Shown piece after piece: positions 48,098 to 56,591 of a stretch of DNA of 64,000 bases. The first letter of the stretch is position 1, and the number at the start of each line of letters is the position of its first letter. The notes beneath the pieces were generated by a model, which saw only the letters and a list, made by a program, of their open reading frames with translations, did not search any database and was not told the DNA's origin. This DNA comes from CAWEHU01 sp963808965 (GTDB lineage: Bacteria > Pseudomonadota > Alphaproteobacteria > Acetobacterales > Acetobacteraceae). The stretch spans positions 18,046 to 82,045 of the forward strand of contig CAWEHU010000031.1 of the NCBI GenBank assembly GCA_963808965.1, in the 5' to 3' direction. The position numbers were made by a program, and so were the translations under genes.

Positions 48098-48411
48098 GCC
48101 GGGACGCGGCGTAGCAGGGACCATAGCTTCGGTCCGGGCGCGGGGGGATTGTCGAGCGCGCGGATGAAAGCATCATAGCGCTCGGAATCGAGCACGAAAA
48201 GCCGCTGGTCGAGCAGCACGTCGATGGCCTCCCGCCGGGCGCTTTCGATCATGAACTCGGTGCGCGTCTTGCCGAGGACCGCCGCCGCATCGTCGATGAG
48301 CTGGCGGGTATGCGTCTCAATGCGCAGATTGATGCTGCCCTTCGTATCGGCAGCCGAAGCGCGCTCCGCAATCCCCGCAGCAGCTCCCAGGCGTTCCGAA
48401 CCTCTTGACAT
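48085..48411 (-). CDS. DUF1778-type ribbon-helix-helix antitoxin (TacA-like)
   Basis: A 108-residue protein. The ribbon-helix-helix region is KGSINLRIETHTRQLIDDAAAVLGKTRTEFMIESARREA, and the C-terminal toxin-neutralising part has DQRLFVLDSERYDAFIRALDNPP. The family binds its own promoter together with the GNAT toxin. The first 20 residues before the ribbon (MSRGSERLGAAAGIAERASA) are longer than usual. The ATG at 48411 lies only a few bases from the predicted transcription start. Confidence 0.88.
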   Translation of the reverse strand: MSRGSERLGAAAGIAERASAADTKGSINLRIETHTRQLIDDAAAVLGKTRTEFMIESARREAIDVLLDQRLFVLDSERYDAFIRALDNPPAPGPKLWSLLRRVPAWQK

Positions 48412-48418
48412 GCGCCGG

Positions 48419-48447
48419 AATATGGCTTTCCGTATCTACAATGTCAA
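48419..48447 (-). promoter_or_regulatory. promoter of the toxin-antitoxin operon with overlapping operator
   Basis: On the minus strand TTGACA and CATATT are separated by exactly 17 bases, near-consensus for sigma-70. The expected start point falls within one or two bases of the antitoxin ATG. The mRNA should therefore be leaderless. A partial inverted repeat (CTTTCGTAT with ATACGGAAAG) spans the promoter and is a natural RHH operator. Confidence 0.65.
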
Positions 48448-48502
48448 TACGAAAGCCCGTTCGGAAGCGGCCCCCTTCCAGCCGCGCTTCATTCGCAAGG
48501 CC

Positions 48503-49874
48503 TCACGCGGACTTAAGTTCGCCCGCTATCGTGGGCAGCAGTTCGGAGACGGTGGGGTGGATGTGCATCGCGCGCTCGAGCGTGGTCGCGGGCGCTTTGG
48601 CGTACATGAGATCGAGCACACAATGGATCGCTTCGTCCCCGCCGGTACCCAGGATCGCGGCACCCAAAATCTCCTTCGTGGCGCCATCGACGACGATCTT
48701 CATGAGACCCGCGGTCTCCCCCTTCTCGATCGCCCGGGCGACATCGGACATCGGCATTTTTCCAACCAGCACTGGTCGACCCGCCTTGCGTGCCTCGGCC
48801 TCTGTCATGCCCGCGCGTCCGAGTGGCGGATCCGTGAACAGCGCGTAGGCAGGGATACGGTCGCGCACACTGCGGGATTCATTGTCGAGCAGGTTGGCGG
48901 ACACGATCTCGAAGTCGTTGTACGAGGTGTGCGTGAATGCGCCCCTGCCGTTGCAGTCGCCGAGCGCCCAGATTCCAGGCTGGCTCGTACGCAACTGATC
49001 GTCCACAGTGATGTAGCCCCGGCTGTCCGTCGCGATCCCCGCCTGCTCGAGCCCCAGATCGTCCGTGTTGGGTTGTCGCCCTACAGCGAGAAGCAGATGC
49101 GAGCCGTCCAACGCCACCGCACCGGAACCGTGTTCGAACCTCAGGCTGAAGCCGCCGGCGGCGGCCGCGACACGCATATCGCGAGCACCAGCCGACACTC
49201 GGACCCCTTCGGATTCCAAGATCTGCTGAACAGCGCTGGAAATCTCCTCGTCCTCGCGCGGGATCAGCCGCGGCGCTGCCTCGATCACCGTCACCTCGCT
49301 GCCGAAGCGCCGGTACATCTGGGCGAATTCGAGCCCGATATAGCTGCCGCCGACCACGACCAGATGATCCGGCAAGATATCGAGGTCCAGCATCGAGCTG
49401 TTCGTGAGATAGCCGACCTGATCGAGGCCGGGGATCGGCGGGACGGCGGCTCGGCCCCCACGTCGATGAAGATCCGCTCGGCCGAAAGCAACAGGCCGCC
49501 CACGGCGACTTCGCGGCTCGACGCAAACCGTGCGTGCCCCCGGTAAACGGTGCAATTCTGGGTCTCCCGTAACGACGTCTCGGTGGCAGCCGTCCACGCG
49601 CTCACCACGGCATCTTTTCGTGCCTTCACTCGCTTCATATCGACGCTGATGTCGCCCTGGGCCAGCACGCCGAACTCGGCTCCCCGCCGTGCCAAATGAG
49701 CCGCATAGGCGCTGGCCACGAGCGTCTTGGTGGAGTACAGCCGGTGTTGATGCAGGTGCCTCCGAACGCGGCCCGCTCGATGATCGCTACCTTCATCCCA
49801 GCACCGGCGAGGCGCTTCGCGAGCGAAGGTCCGGACTGTCCCGTTCCGATGACGATCGCGTCGTATTGGATCAT
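48503..49874 (-). pseudogene. class I pyridine nucleotide-disulfide oxidoreductase (mercuric-reductase-like), frame broken twice
   Basis: An FAD/NAD(P) flavoprotein with the N-terminal FAD motif YDAIVIGTGQSGPSLAKRLA, the redox pair in GGTCINTGCTP, and the NAD(P) motif VVVGGSYIGLEFAQMYRRFG. It also has the second FAD motif ALGDCNGRG and the dimerisation domain ending MHIHPTVSELLPTIAGEL. The frame is lost near 49735 (a C missing after ACTCC) and near 49440 (a C missing in GCCCGAG). Restored length is about 457. It lacks an N-terminal heavy-metal domain and the C-terminal Cys pair of MerA, so it is probably a general disulfide or quinone reductase. Confidence 0.82.
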
Positions 49875-49984
49875 GGCGGCACCCATGTATTTGACCGGGA
49901 TCTTGCCTACCTGGTCCCGAGAAGATCAAGCTCCCAATCGGGGGAGAGCTCTCACGCTGAGAGGCGGCAATCGAGGAGAGGCGA

Positions 49985-50419
49985 ATGCGATCTCGCATAA
50001 TCAACGAGGGTCCACAACGTACCTTCGCGCTAGCCTTTGTCACCGGGGACGAGGTTGTCGCGGGTCTCCGCGAATTCATGCAGCAGCAAAATATCTCGGC
50101 AGCGCAGTTCACCGGGCTCGGCGCGCTGAGCGACGCCGTGCTGGGATACTTCGTTTGGGAGCGGAAAGAGTATAAGCGGATACCGATTCACGAACAGGTC
50201 GAGGCGGTGAGCCTCATCGGCAACGTCGCGCTCGGGGAGGATGGCCGTCCGAGCGTGCATCCGCATATCGTCGTGTCCAAGTCAGACGGGAGTGCGCACG
50301 GAGGCCACCTGCTCGAAGCGCACGCCCGCCCGATCCTGGAGATTGTCATCACCGAATCCCCGGCCCACCTGCAACGCCGCAAGGACCCGGAGACCGGACT
50401 GGCGCTGATCCGGCCGTGA
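49985..50419 (+). CDS. PPC domain (DUF296) protein
   Basis: A 144-residue protein of the PPC/DUF296 family: FALAFVTGDEVVAGLREFMQ, AQFTGLGALSDAVLGYF, then HPHIVVSKSDGSAHGGHLLEA with the conserved His triad that may bind metal. Bacterial members form trimers and have no settled function; some are fused or linked to DNA binding. It diverges from the flavoprotein gene and has no partner on its own strand. Confidence 0.9.
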   Translation: MRSRIINEGPQRTFALAFVTGDEVVAGLREFMQQQNISAAQFTGLGALSDAVLGYFVWERKEYKRIPIHEQVEAVSLIGNVALGEDGRPSVHPHIVVSKSDGSAHGGHLLEAHARPILEIVITESPAHLQRRKDPETGLALIRP

Positions 50420-50426
50420 AGCCGGC

Positions 50427-50867
50427 CTAAGAAGCGGGAGCCGCCATCGACCACGTGACGCCGAACGGGTCGCGAACCTGGCCGTAGCGGTCGCCCCAGA
50501 ACATTACTTGCAGCGGCATCACGATCTCGGCGCCGGCCTCGACCGCACGCCGCCACCACGCGTCGACATCGTCCACTTGCAGGTGGAGCGTGAACGCCTG
50601 GGGCGGCTGCAGCGGGCAACCGTGTTCGGGATACGCGTCGCTGAGCATCACCGACCCGCCATTGATGCGCAGATGGCAGTGCATGGTGCGCCCCTGTTCA
50701 TCCGGAGGCATACGCGCGATGTCCTCCGCACCGAAGGCCTTGACGTAAAAATCGGCGGCCGCGTTCGCGTTACTGACGACGAGATAGGGGGCCACGCCAC
50801 CTGTCACCTCGTGTCTCGCCAGTTTCGCCGGGCCGGAACTTTGATCGGCGCATGTAGTCGTGTCCAC
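50427..50867 (-). CDS. VOC (PhnB-like glyoxalase/bleomycin resistance) protein
   Basis: A 146-residue vicinal-oxygen-chelate protein with GGVAPYLVVSNANAAADFYVKAFG, the metal-ligand-like MHCHLRINGGSVMLSD and WGDRYGQVRDPFGVTWSM. The GTG at 50867 is preceded by AAGGAGAT at seven bases, which decides the start. PhnB-like proteins are often encoded with YCII proteins and ECF sigma factors, exactly the set found upstream here. The function of the set is unknown. Confidence 0.88.
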   Translation of the reverse strand: MDTTTCADQSSGPAKLARHEVTGGVAPYLVVSNANAAADFYVKAFGAEDIARMPPDEQGRTMHCHLRINGGSVMLSDAYPEHGCPLQPPQAFTLHLQVDDVDAWWRRAVEAGAEIVMPLQVMFWGDRYGQVRDPFGVTWSMAAPAS

Positions 50868-50919
50868 GTTACATCTCCTTCGGTTGATGGCGGGCTTCAA
50901 TCTCGATCGCACTTCAAGG

Positions 50920-51210
50920 ATGGATATCGGGGCGGCGACCCGACACTCCGAGAGGAGATCCTCGGCCGGAAGGGCTTCCTGCCTGCGCGCGCGCCGCGCA
51001 CGTCGGTCGCGGCGTTCCGTCCGACCATGATGAGCCAGGCGGCAGGATCGCGGGGCGGGCCGTTCCGGGGCCAATGCGTGAGCGCCCGCAGGCAGGCCTC
51101 CTGAAACGCCCTCCGCCGTGTCGAGGTCGCGGAAATAGCGCAGCAACGCACCTAGCGCCTTCGGACGCGCCGAGGTCAGCGCCGCGTCGGTCCAGGCGAG
51201 ATTCTGTCAC
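50920..51210 (-). pseudogene. truncated ECF-type sigma factor (region 2 only)
   Basis: Three frames together give NLAWTDAALTSARPKALG, ALLRYFRDLDTAE, AFQEACLRALTHWPRNGP, PAAWLIMVGRNAATDVR and RRARRQEALPAEDLLS. This is region 2 of the SigJ-like (DUF6596) sigma group. The rest, about 300 residues including region 4, is missing; the sequence passes directly into the VOC gene leader. At least two frame changes are present. The start GTG overlaps the stop of the second YCII gene (GTGA). Confidence 0.65.
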
Positions 51211-51574
51211 CTCGCGATGCTCCCCGGATGGAACACGGCGACCGGCCTAATCTCGTAGGCTCCGCCGGGATTTGCGCGCGCCAAGTCCCGAGCGGTCTCA
51301 AGCGCCTCGTCCAGGGACGCACAGTCGACCACGTAAAAGCCCAGCAGCTGCTCCTTGCTCTCCGCGAACGGCCCATCGGTCACGAGCGGCGGCTCTCTGT
51401 CTTTCCGGAAAGTCGTCGCGGAGGTCGTCGGCAACAGGCGCGCGACCGGTCCGAGGCGCCCCTGCTTGGTTTTTCCCGCACGACCGCGAGATCGGCCATG
51501 ACCGCATCGTCCCGCTCCTTGGTCCACGAGCCGACGACATCTTCGGAGTGATAGCAGAGGATGGCATAGAGCAT
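51207..51574 (-). pseudogene. YCII-family protein (second copy), frame broken
   Basis: The start MLYAILCYHSEDVVGSWTKE and the remainder (TDGPFAESKEQLLGFYVVD, EALETARDLARANPGG) are in different frames that meet near 51455, where the A-run of GAAAAAACC is one base short. The restored protein is about 122 residues, the usual YCII-related length. These small ferredoxin-fold dimers accompany ECF sigma factors in many Gram-negatives. Confidence 0.78.
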
Positions 51575-51603
51575 AGCGGCGACCCCTGATCTCTCCCGGA
51601 TGG

Positions 51604-52047
51604 TCACGAGCCTTCGGGACGGCCCTGGCGCTCGCGGAACTCCTGCTCGCGTTGCCGCCACCCGTCCGGCTCTTCGGCGGGATCCATGGCGAAGTCCGAA
51701 AGCTCGAAAACCTGCCGGAGCTCCAGCTCAACCTCGCCGCCGCCGTCGAGCGCGGGCCAACGCCGCACCCACGCAAGGGCCTCCTCCTTCGATCCGACCT
51801 CGATGATGGTGAACCCAGCGATCAGTTCCTTCGTCTCGGTGAATGGGCCGTCGATGATCGTCGGCACGCCGCCGGAGAACTTGATGCGAGCGCCTTTGGA
51901 ACTGGGCTGCAGGCCCTCGCCGGCGAGCATCACGCCAGCCTTGATCATCTCTTCGTTGTATCGGCCCATCGCGGATAGAAGCGCTTCGCTGGGCATCAGG
52001 CCGGCTTCCGTGTCCTTGTCGGCCTTCCGAATGATCATGAACCGCAT
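51604..52047 (-). CDS. YCII-family (YciI-like) protein
   Basis: A 147-residue protein with the family's MRFMIIRKADKDTEAG, MGRYNEEMIKAGVMLAGEGL, and DGPFTETKELIAGFTIIEV followed by EEALAWVRRWPALDGGGEVELE. A GGAGGTGG site precedes the ATG at 52047, 10 bases away, and settles the start. It is the first gene of the YCII-YCII-sigma-VOC series on this strand. Confidence 0.9.
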   Translation of the reverse strand: MRFMIIRKADKDTEAGLMPSEALLSAMGRYNEEMIKAGVMLAGEGLQPSSKGARIKFSGGVPTIIDGPFTETKELIAGFTIIEVGSKEEALAWVRRWPALDGGGEVELELRQVFELSDFAMDPAEEPDGWRQREQEFRERQGRPEGS

Positions 52048-52224
52048 TGCAATCACCACCTCCGCCTGGTTAGGAGCCGAGCCGTCCGACGCGATCACGC
52101 CTGGCCTGCTCCGCCCCAAGGACGAGCGGAGCACGATGGAGCCGACACGGCAGCACATAAAAATTTGCTCCGGACATAGGGCCGGGTCGTGGCCGCCCGG
52201 CGCCTGCTTACGAAAGGAGCGACG

Positions 52225-52668
52225 ATGCGCGCGCTGCGCTTCCTAACCCTTCTGGGGATGGCGCTGATCCTCGGGCTCGCCTTCGCGCATGTGGCGGAAT
52301 TGCCGGGCAAGCTGCGCCTGACCGGTCCGGACTGGCTCACCGTGCAACACAATTTGTACATCGGCTTCGGCGCCTTCGCTGCCGTGGCGGAGCCGCTTAC
52401 CATCCTGCTCGCCTGGATTCTGGTGTTTCGCCTGCGCTCGCGGCCAGGCTTCGCCCCCGCGCTCGCCGCCGCACTGTGCGTTTCCGTCGGGCTCGTCGTC
52501 TGGGCGCTGGTGGTCTCGCCCGTGAATGCTATCGTTAATAGTTGGACCGCCGCGACGCTGCCGGCGGATTGGACCGCGTACCGGAACCGCTGGGAAGTCG
52601 GCCACGCGATTCACGCAGCGCTGTTCGCCGCCGCGTTCTGCATCCTGCTCTGGCCGAGCCGCGAATGA
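52225..52668 (+). CDS. DUF1772-like membrane protein
   Basis: A 147-residue protein with four hydrophobic helices: FLTLLGMALILGLAFAHVAE, LYIGFGAFAAVAEPLTILLAWIL, FAPALAAALCVSVGLVVWALVV and AIHAALFAAAFCILLW. The second half carries PVNAIVNSWTAATLPADWTAYRNRWEVGH, which matches the DUF1772 (anthrone-oxygenase-like) pattern NxxxxxW and the RxxWExxH element. The ATG at 52225 is preceded by AAGGAG. It likely forms a pair with the following AhpD-like gene. Confidence 0.75.
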   Translation: MRALRFLTLLGMALILGLAFAHVAELPGKLRLTGPDWLTVQHNLYIGFGAFAAVAEPLTILLAWILVFRLRSRPGFAPALAAALCVSVGLVVWALVVSPVNAIVNSWTAATLPADWTAYRNRWEVGHAIHAALFAAAFCILLWPSRE

Positions 52669-52747
52669 CGCCTGGCGTCGACGCCGAGCCGCGGGATAGC
52701 GAGCGGCGCTGCGCCGGTGCAAAGGAGACGCAAGGAAGGGAAGAGTG

Positions 52748-53188
52748 ATGCAAGCACGGTTGAACGCGAACGAAGTGGCTCCGGAAGCGATGCGGGCCAT
52801 GGGGGCGCTCGAAGCCTATGTGAAGCGCTGCGGTCTCGAGCCGGGACTCATCGAGTTGGTGAAGATGCGGGCGTCGCAGATCAATGGGTGCGCGTTCTGC
52901 CTGGACATGCACAGCCGCGACGCCCGTCTGCATGGCGAGACCGAGCAGCGGCTCTATCTCCTGAACGCCTGGCGGGAGTCGCCGCTCTATACCGAGCGCG
53001 AGCGCGCTGCCCTCGCTTGGACCGAGGCCCTGACGTTGATCGCAGACACGCACGCCCCGGACGCGGATTACGCCGCCGTGCTGGCACAATTCTCGGAGGC
53101 TGAGATCGTCAAGTTGAGCCTCCTCATAGCGACGATCAACGCCTGGAACCGCTTGGCGATCGGCTTCCGGACGATGCACCGGGTCTGA
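52748..53188 (+). CDS. carboxymuconolactone decarboxylase/AhpD-like protein
   Basis: A 146-residue all-helical protein with the AhpD active-site motif GCAFCLDMHSRDAR (Cys-x-x-Cys and His), preceded by LVKMRASQI and followed by YTERERAALAWTEALTLI and the C-terminal NAWNRLAIGFR. Members act as peroxidases or thiol-dependent stress proteins. A GTG one codon upstream is possible; I choose the ATG because GGAAGGGAAG lies well placed before it. Confidence 0.92.
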   Translation: MQARLNANEVAPEAMRAMGALEAYVKRCGLEPGLIELVKMRASQINGCAFCLDMHSRDARLHGETEQRLYLLNAWRESPLYTERERAALAWTEALTLIADTHAPDADYAAVLAQFSEAEIVKLSLLIATINAWNRLAIGFRTMHRV

Positions 53189-53531
53189 TCGCCAAGTTTA
53201 GTCCGATCCGTGAGATCAGGGCCGCTCTGGCGGACTTGACAATGCAATGGATACGCTATCGTCTTGGCGCGACGCGTTCCCGGGCGCTGCGCCCGGGATG
53301 ATTGCTGTTGCCAGACCCCAGAGGTAACAGAACGACTACGGGCTCGTAAGCAGTCCGGCGAGGAGGCGACCATGCTGAAGTCCGGCGCCGTTCCATTTCA
53401 GGACGTCTCCGCACCCGCGCGCTCCCCCGTCCGGTCCTGATCATGCACCTTTTCCTACCGCGGCACTGGCGCGACCTATCCCGCGTGCGATGCCGGCTCA
53501 GTGAAATCCCTTTGGCCGAGGATTTGTTGCG
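53189..53531. other. intergenic stretch, no gene seen
   Basis: About 340 bases between the AhpD-like gene and the aldolase gene. No open frame has a family signature and I see no promoter good enough to list. The next gene starts here without a strong ribosome binding site. Confidence 0.45.
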
Positions 53532-54311
53532 ATGGAAATGCTCCTGAACCCGTTCAAGCGCGCACTGTTGGCCGGGAAGCTACAGGTCGGGCTTTGGCAG
53601 AGTCTCGCGAGCCATGTCACGGTCGAAATTCTGTCTGACGCTGGGTTCGATTGGCTGCTGCTCGATACCGAGCACGCGCCCAACGAATTGCCGATGGTGC
53701 ACAGCCAATTGCAGGCGGCCGCCACCGGGACCGCGCATCCTGTCGTGCGCCCGGCCTGGAACGATCAGGTCATCATCAAGCGCCTGCTCGACGTGGGCAC
53801 GCAGTCGCTGCTGATCCCCTACATCGAGACCGAGGAGGAAGCCAGGCGGGCCGTTGCCTCGACGCGCTACCCGCCGCAAGGGGTACGGGGGTTCGCCTCC
53901 CAATCCCGTGCTTCGCGTTTCGCCCGGATCAAGGAATATTACGCGCGGGCGAGCGAAGAGATCTGCGTCTTGTTGCAAGTGGAAACGAAACTCGGGCTCG
54001 AGAATTTGGAGAAGATCGCCGGAGTGGAGGGGGTAGACGGAGTCTTCGTCGGACCAGGCGATCTCTCCGCCGCGCTCGGTTATCTGGGGCAACCGGGACA
54101 CCCGGAGGTCGTCAAGGTCATCGATGATGCAGTGCGGCGGATTAAAGCCTGCGGCAAGGCTCCTGGGATCCTGACGGGGGACGTGAAGCTGGCGCAGCAT
54201 TTTATCGAGATCGGCTGCTTGTTCACGGCGGTCGGCTCCGATCTCGGTGTCCTTGTGAATGGAGCGGAGCAGCTCGCTTCCATGTTCAAGAGCCAAAATC
54301 CCGGCCGCTGA
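53532..54311 (+). CDS. HpcH/HpaI-family aldolase
   Basis: A class II pyruvate aldolase of 259 residues with VGLWQSLASHVTVEILSDAGFDWLLLDTEHAP (metal and catalytic His region), LIPYIETEEEARRAV, GVRGFASQSRASRF, the metal-binding Glu in LLQVETKLGLENL and VDGVFVGPGDLSAALGYLG. It cleaves 4-hydroxy-2-keto acids, giving pyruvate or glyoxylate products. The next gene, 35 bases on, encodes an RraA-type aldolase, so both probably serve the catabolism of a keto acid. Confidence 0.93.
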   Translation: MEMLLNPFKRALLAGKLQVGLWQSLASHVTVEILSDAGFDWLLLDTEHAPNELPMVHSQLQAAATGTAHPVVRPAWNDQVIIKRLLDVGTQSLLIPYIETEEEARRAVASTRYPPQGVRGFASQSRASRFARIKEYYARASEEICVLLQVETKLGLENLEKIAGVEGVDGVFVGPGDLSAALGYLGQPGHPEVVKVIDDAVRRIKACGKAPGILTGDVKLAQHFIEIGCLFTAVGSDLGVLVNGAEQLASMFKSQNPGR

Positions 54312-54346
54312 TACGATCGCGGTATCCCGTAAGAGAGTAACACCCC

Positions 54347-55063
54347 ATGGCATTGAGCGAGCAGACCCGCGAGAGACTAAAAAGAGCCAGTACCGCGAGC
54401 CTCGCGACCGCGCTGTTCAAGCGTGGGCTGCGCAACCAGTTCATTCAGGACGTGCATCCGCTCAGCCGCGAGCAGCCGGTCATGGTGGGCGAGGCGTTTA
54501 CCCTCCGCTACATTCCGGCGCGCGAGGATCTCAACCCGATCACCGTCTTCCGGGACCGGCAGCATCCGCAGCGCGCCGCGGTCGAGCAGTGCCCGCCTGG
54601 GCATGTTTTTGTCATTGACAGCCGCAAGGAGGCGCGCGCCGCCTCCGCCGGTTCCATTCTCGTCACCCGGCTCTGGAAGCGCGGCTGTGCCGGAATCGTA
54701 ACCGACGGCGGCTTCCGTGATGCGGCGGTCATCGCCGGACTGGGCATTCCGGCGTACCATCACCGCCCGTCGGCGCCGACCAATCTGACTTTGCACCAGG
54801 CGATCGACATCAACGTCCCGATCGGCTGCGGGGATGCTCCTGTGTTTCCAGGCGACGCGATCGTGGGCGATCAGGACGGGGTGATCGTGATCCCGGCGCA
54901 CCTCGCCGATGAGCTCGCCAACGAGTGCTTCGAGATGGAAGCCTTCGAGGATTTCGTGACTGAAGAAGTGAAGAACGGCCGCTCGATCATCGGCCTCTAT
55001 CCGGCCACGGACGAACAAACTTTGACGGACTTCGCCGCGTGGCGACAGAAGACCGGCCGCTGA
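54347..55063 (+). CDS. RraA-like 4-hydroxy-4-methyl-2-oxoglutarate aldolase/oxaloacetate decarboxylase
   Basis: A 238-residue RraA-fold protein with PVMVGEAFTLRYIP, the catalytic-loop VTRLWKRGCAGIVTDGGFRD and the end VIVIPAHLADELANE. The family contains true RraA (RNase E inhibitors) and divalent-metal aldolases; the GTDGGFRD-like motif with Asp and Arg and the neighbouring HpaI aldolase favour an aldolase here. Its last 67 bases overlap the convergent nosX gene. Confidence 0.9.
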   Translation: MALSEQTRERLKRASTASLATALFKRGLRNQFIQDVHPLSREQPVMVGEAFTLRYIPAREDLNPITVFRDRQHPQRAAVEQCPPGHVFVIDSRKEARAASAGSILVTRLWKRGCAGIVTDGGFRDAAVIAGLGIPAYHHRPSAPTNLTLHQAIDINVPIGCGDAPVFPGDAIVGDQDGVIVIPAHLADELANECFEMEAFEDFVTEEVKNGRSIIGLYPATDEQTLTDFAAWRQKTGR

Positions 55064-56064
55064 GACATCACGCTCCTTGCACGGAACGCCGGCGCTTCGC
55101 GCTCAAGGAAATAACCGCGCAGCCCGAGCTTCCGCACGATGGGCGCCGTGCGTTCGAGCGGCATCAGGCAGAATGCGGTTGAGAGCGCGTCGGCTTCCGT
55201 CGCGGTCGCGGCGATAACCGAGACCGAGGCGTAGCGCCAGCTCGTGGAGCCGTCGGCGGGATCGAAGATGTGATTGAAGCGCCCAGCGGGATCGAACTCC
55301 GTTCCGTATCCGCCGGATGTCGCCACAGCCCGGTCCGTCAGCTCGATCTTATCGAGCACCTGACCGGGTGAGGCGGGATCCTCGAGCCCGACCGACCACG
55401 CTCCCCCGGCCGGGTGATCTCCGATGGCGCGAGTCTCGCCCATGTCGACCAGGGCGTGTTCAACCCCACCTTCGCGCAGGAGCTCGACGACGCGGTCCGT
55501 CACATAGCCCTGACCGATGCCGTTCAGAGTGATGGCCATCCCCGGCCGGGTGAACCGAATGCGCTCCGGTGACAGGACAATCCCGTCCTGCCCGACGCGC
55601 GCCAGAGCCGCCCTGACTGCGGCTTGGCTCGGGCCGGCTGGATCGGCACCAGGTTGGCCGAAGTGAGCCGCGTAAAGCTCCCATAGAGGTTGCACGGTCA
55701 CGTCGAACGCGCCCCCGGTCAGCTGGTGAAAGTTCGCGCTCTCAGCGAGCACGCGAAGCAGATCGAGCGGCGGATTGTCGATCCGCCCCTCCCGGTTCAG
55801 CCGAACCAGTGCCGAGTCAGCCTCATACAGACTAAGAACGCGCTCCAGTCGCCGTACTTCCGCAAGCGAAACCGCGATCAGCCGGTCCGCCTCGGCCGGA
55901 TCCGGATGATGGATCTGCAGCACCAAATCCGCCCCCAACGCGACGCCTCGCCAGACGCGAAGCTTCGGTGAGGCCGCCTGTGCTCCAACCGGAAGCAGCG
56001 GCAGACCGGCGGCGGCCGCCGTGATCGTGATGAATCTGCGCCGTCCGATGGTGGTGTCAGCCAT
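54997..56064 (-). CDS. nosX: ApbE-type FMN transferase (NosX)
   Basis: Attaches FMN to a threonine of NosR and related proteins in the periplasm. A Tat signal (TTIGRRRFITITAAAAG) leads into the ApbE core: TGGAFDVTVQPLWELYA, LNGIGQGYVTDRV, VDMGETRAIG, AVATSGGYGTEFD and FNHIFDPADGSTS with the metal-binding Asp region. The C-terminal 30 residues (ending KVCSSVAG) are unlike the family and run into the rraA overlap. The ATG at 56064 is used; one at 56088 adds only eight residues. It is the last gene of the nos operon. Confidence 0.9.
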   Translation of the reverse strand: MADTTIGRRRFITITAAAAGLPLLPVGAQAASPKLRVWRGVALGADLVLQIHHPDPAEADRLIAVSLAEVRRLERVLSLYEADSALVRLNREGRIDNPPLDLLRVLAESANFHQLTGGAFDVTVQPLWELYAAHFGQPGADPAGPSQAAVRAALARVGQDGIVLSPERIRFTRPGMAITLNGIGQGYVTDRVVELLREGGVEHALVDMGETRAIGDHPAGGAWSVGLEDPASPGQVLDKIELTDRAVATSGGYGTEFDPAGRFNHIFDPADGSTSWRYASVSVIAATATEADALSTAFCLMPLERTAPIVRKLGLRGYFLEREAPAFRARSVMSQRPVFCRHAAKSVKVCSSVAG

Positions 56065-56084
56065 GCCCACACTCCGCTGCACAA

Positions 56085-56591
56085 TCAACCGTGCTCGTCC
56101 GAAAAGATGTAGCCGCGGGGCATGTCGTCGAAGCGCACCACGCGGCCGCCGCTTTCATCCGCGAAGCGACGCGCCGCCTCGGCATCGCCGAACGGCACGG
56201 CCTCATCCCCGCCCATTCCGCTTCGGCGGCGGCTGCCGATCACATAGAATGCCTTGTGCGCGTCGACCCAGGCCCCCGGCTCCGGCTGGTCCCAATTACG
56301 CGCATGGGCCATGTCGTTGACGTAGATCGCGACGATGTTCTTCGGCATTTCCGGCAGCATGGTGAAGGCAAATGCGTCACGCACGGTCGCGAACCAGAAT
56401 GGCTGCGGTTGGTCGCGGACGAAAATCTGGCCTTTCGGACCCGGATGTTCGGTGAGCAGCATGCCGCAGAACTGCCCCGTGGCCAACTCCGACACCTCCT
56501 GTGGAGGCGGCAGCGGACCTTTGTTCTCCTCCTTGCAGCCGACGAGAACGAGGACAAGAAGGGCAAGCGGGAGTATTCGCGCGAGGATCAT
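56085..56591 (-). CDS. nosL: NosL, copper lipoprotein for N2O reductase assembly
   Basis: An outer-membrane lipoprotein (signal ending LLVLVLVGC) of 168 residues that binds Cu(I) for NosZ maturation. The diagnostic NosL motif QFCGMLLTEHPGPKGQIFV holds the copper Cys and Met. DAFAFTMLPEMPKNIVAIYVND and GDEAVPFGDAEAARRFADE are also typical. The ATG overlaps the nosY stop (ATGA), so translation is coupled. Confidence 0.93.
   Translation of the reverse strand: MILARILPLALLVLVLVGCKEENKGPLPPPQEVSELATGQFCGMLLTEHPGPKGQIFVRDQPQPFWFATVRDAFAFTMLPEMPKNIVAIYVNDMAHARNWDQPEPGAWVDAHKAFYVIGSRRRSGMGGDEAVPFGDAEAARRFADESGGRVVRFDDMPRGYIFSDEHG

Noticed and set aside
48503..49874. Calling the flavoprotein merA
   Set aside because: Metal-binding domain and C-terminal Cys pair are missing and no mer genes are nearby.
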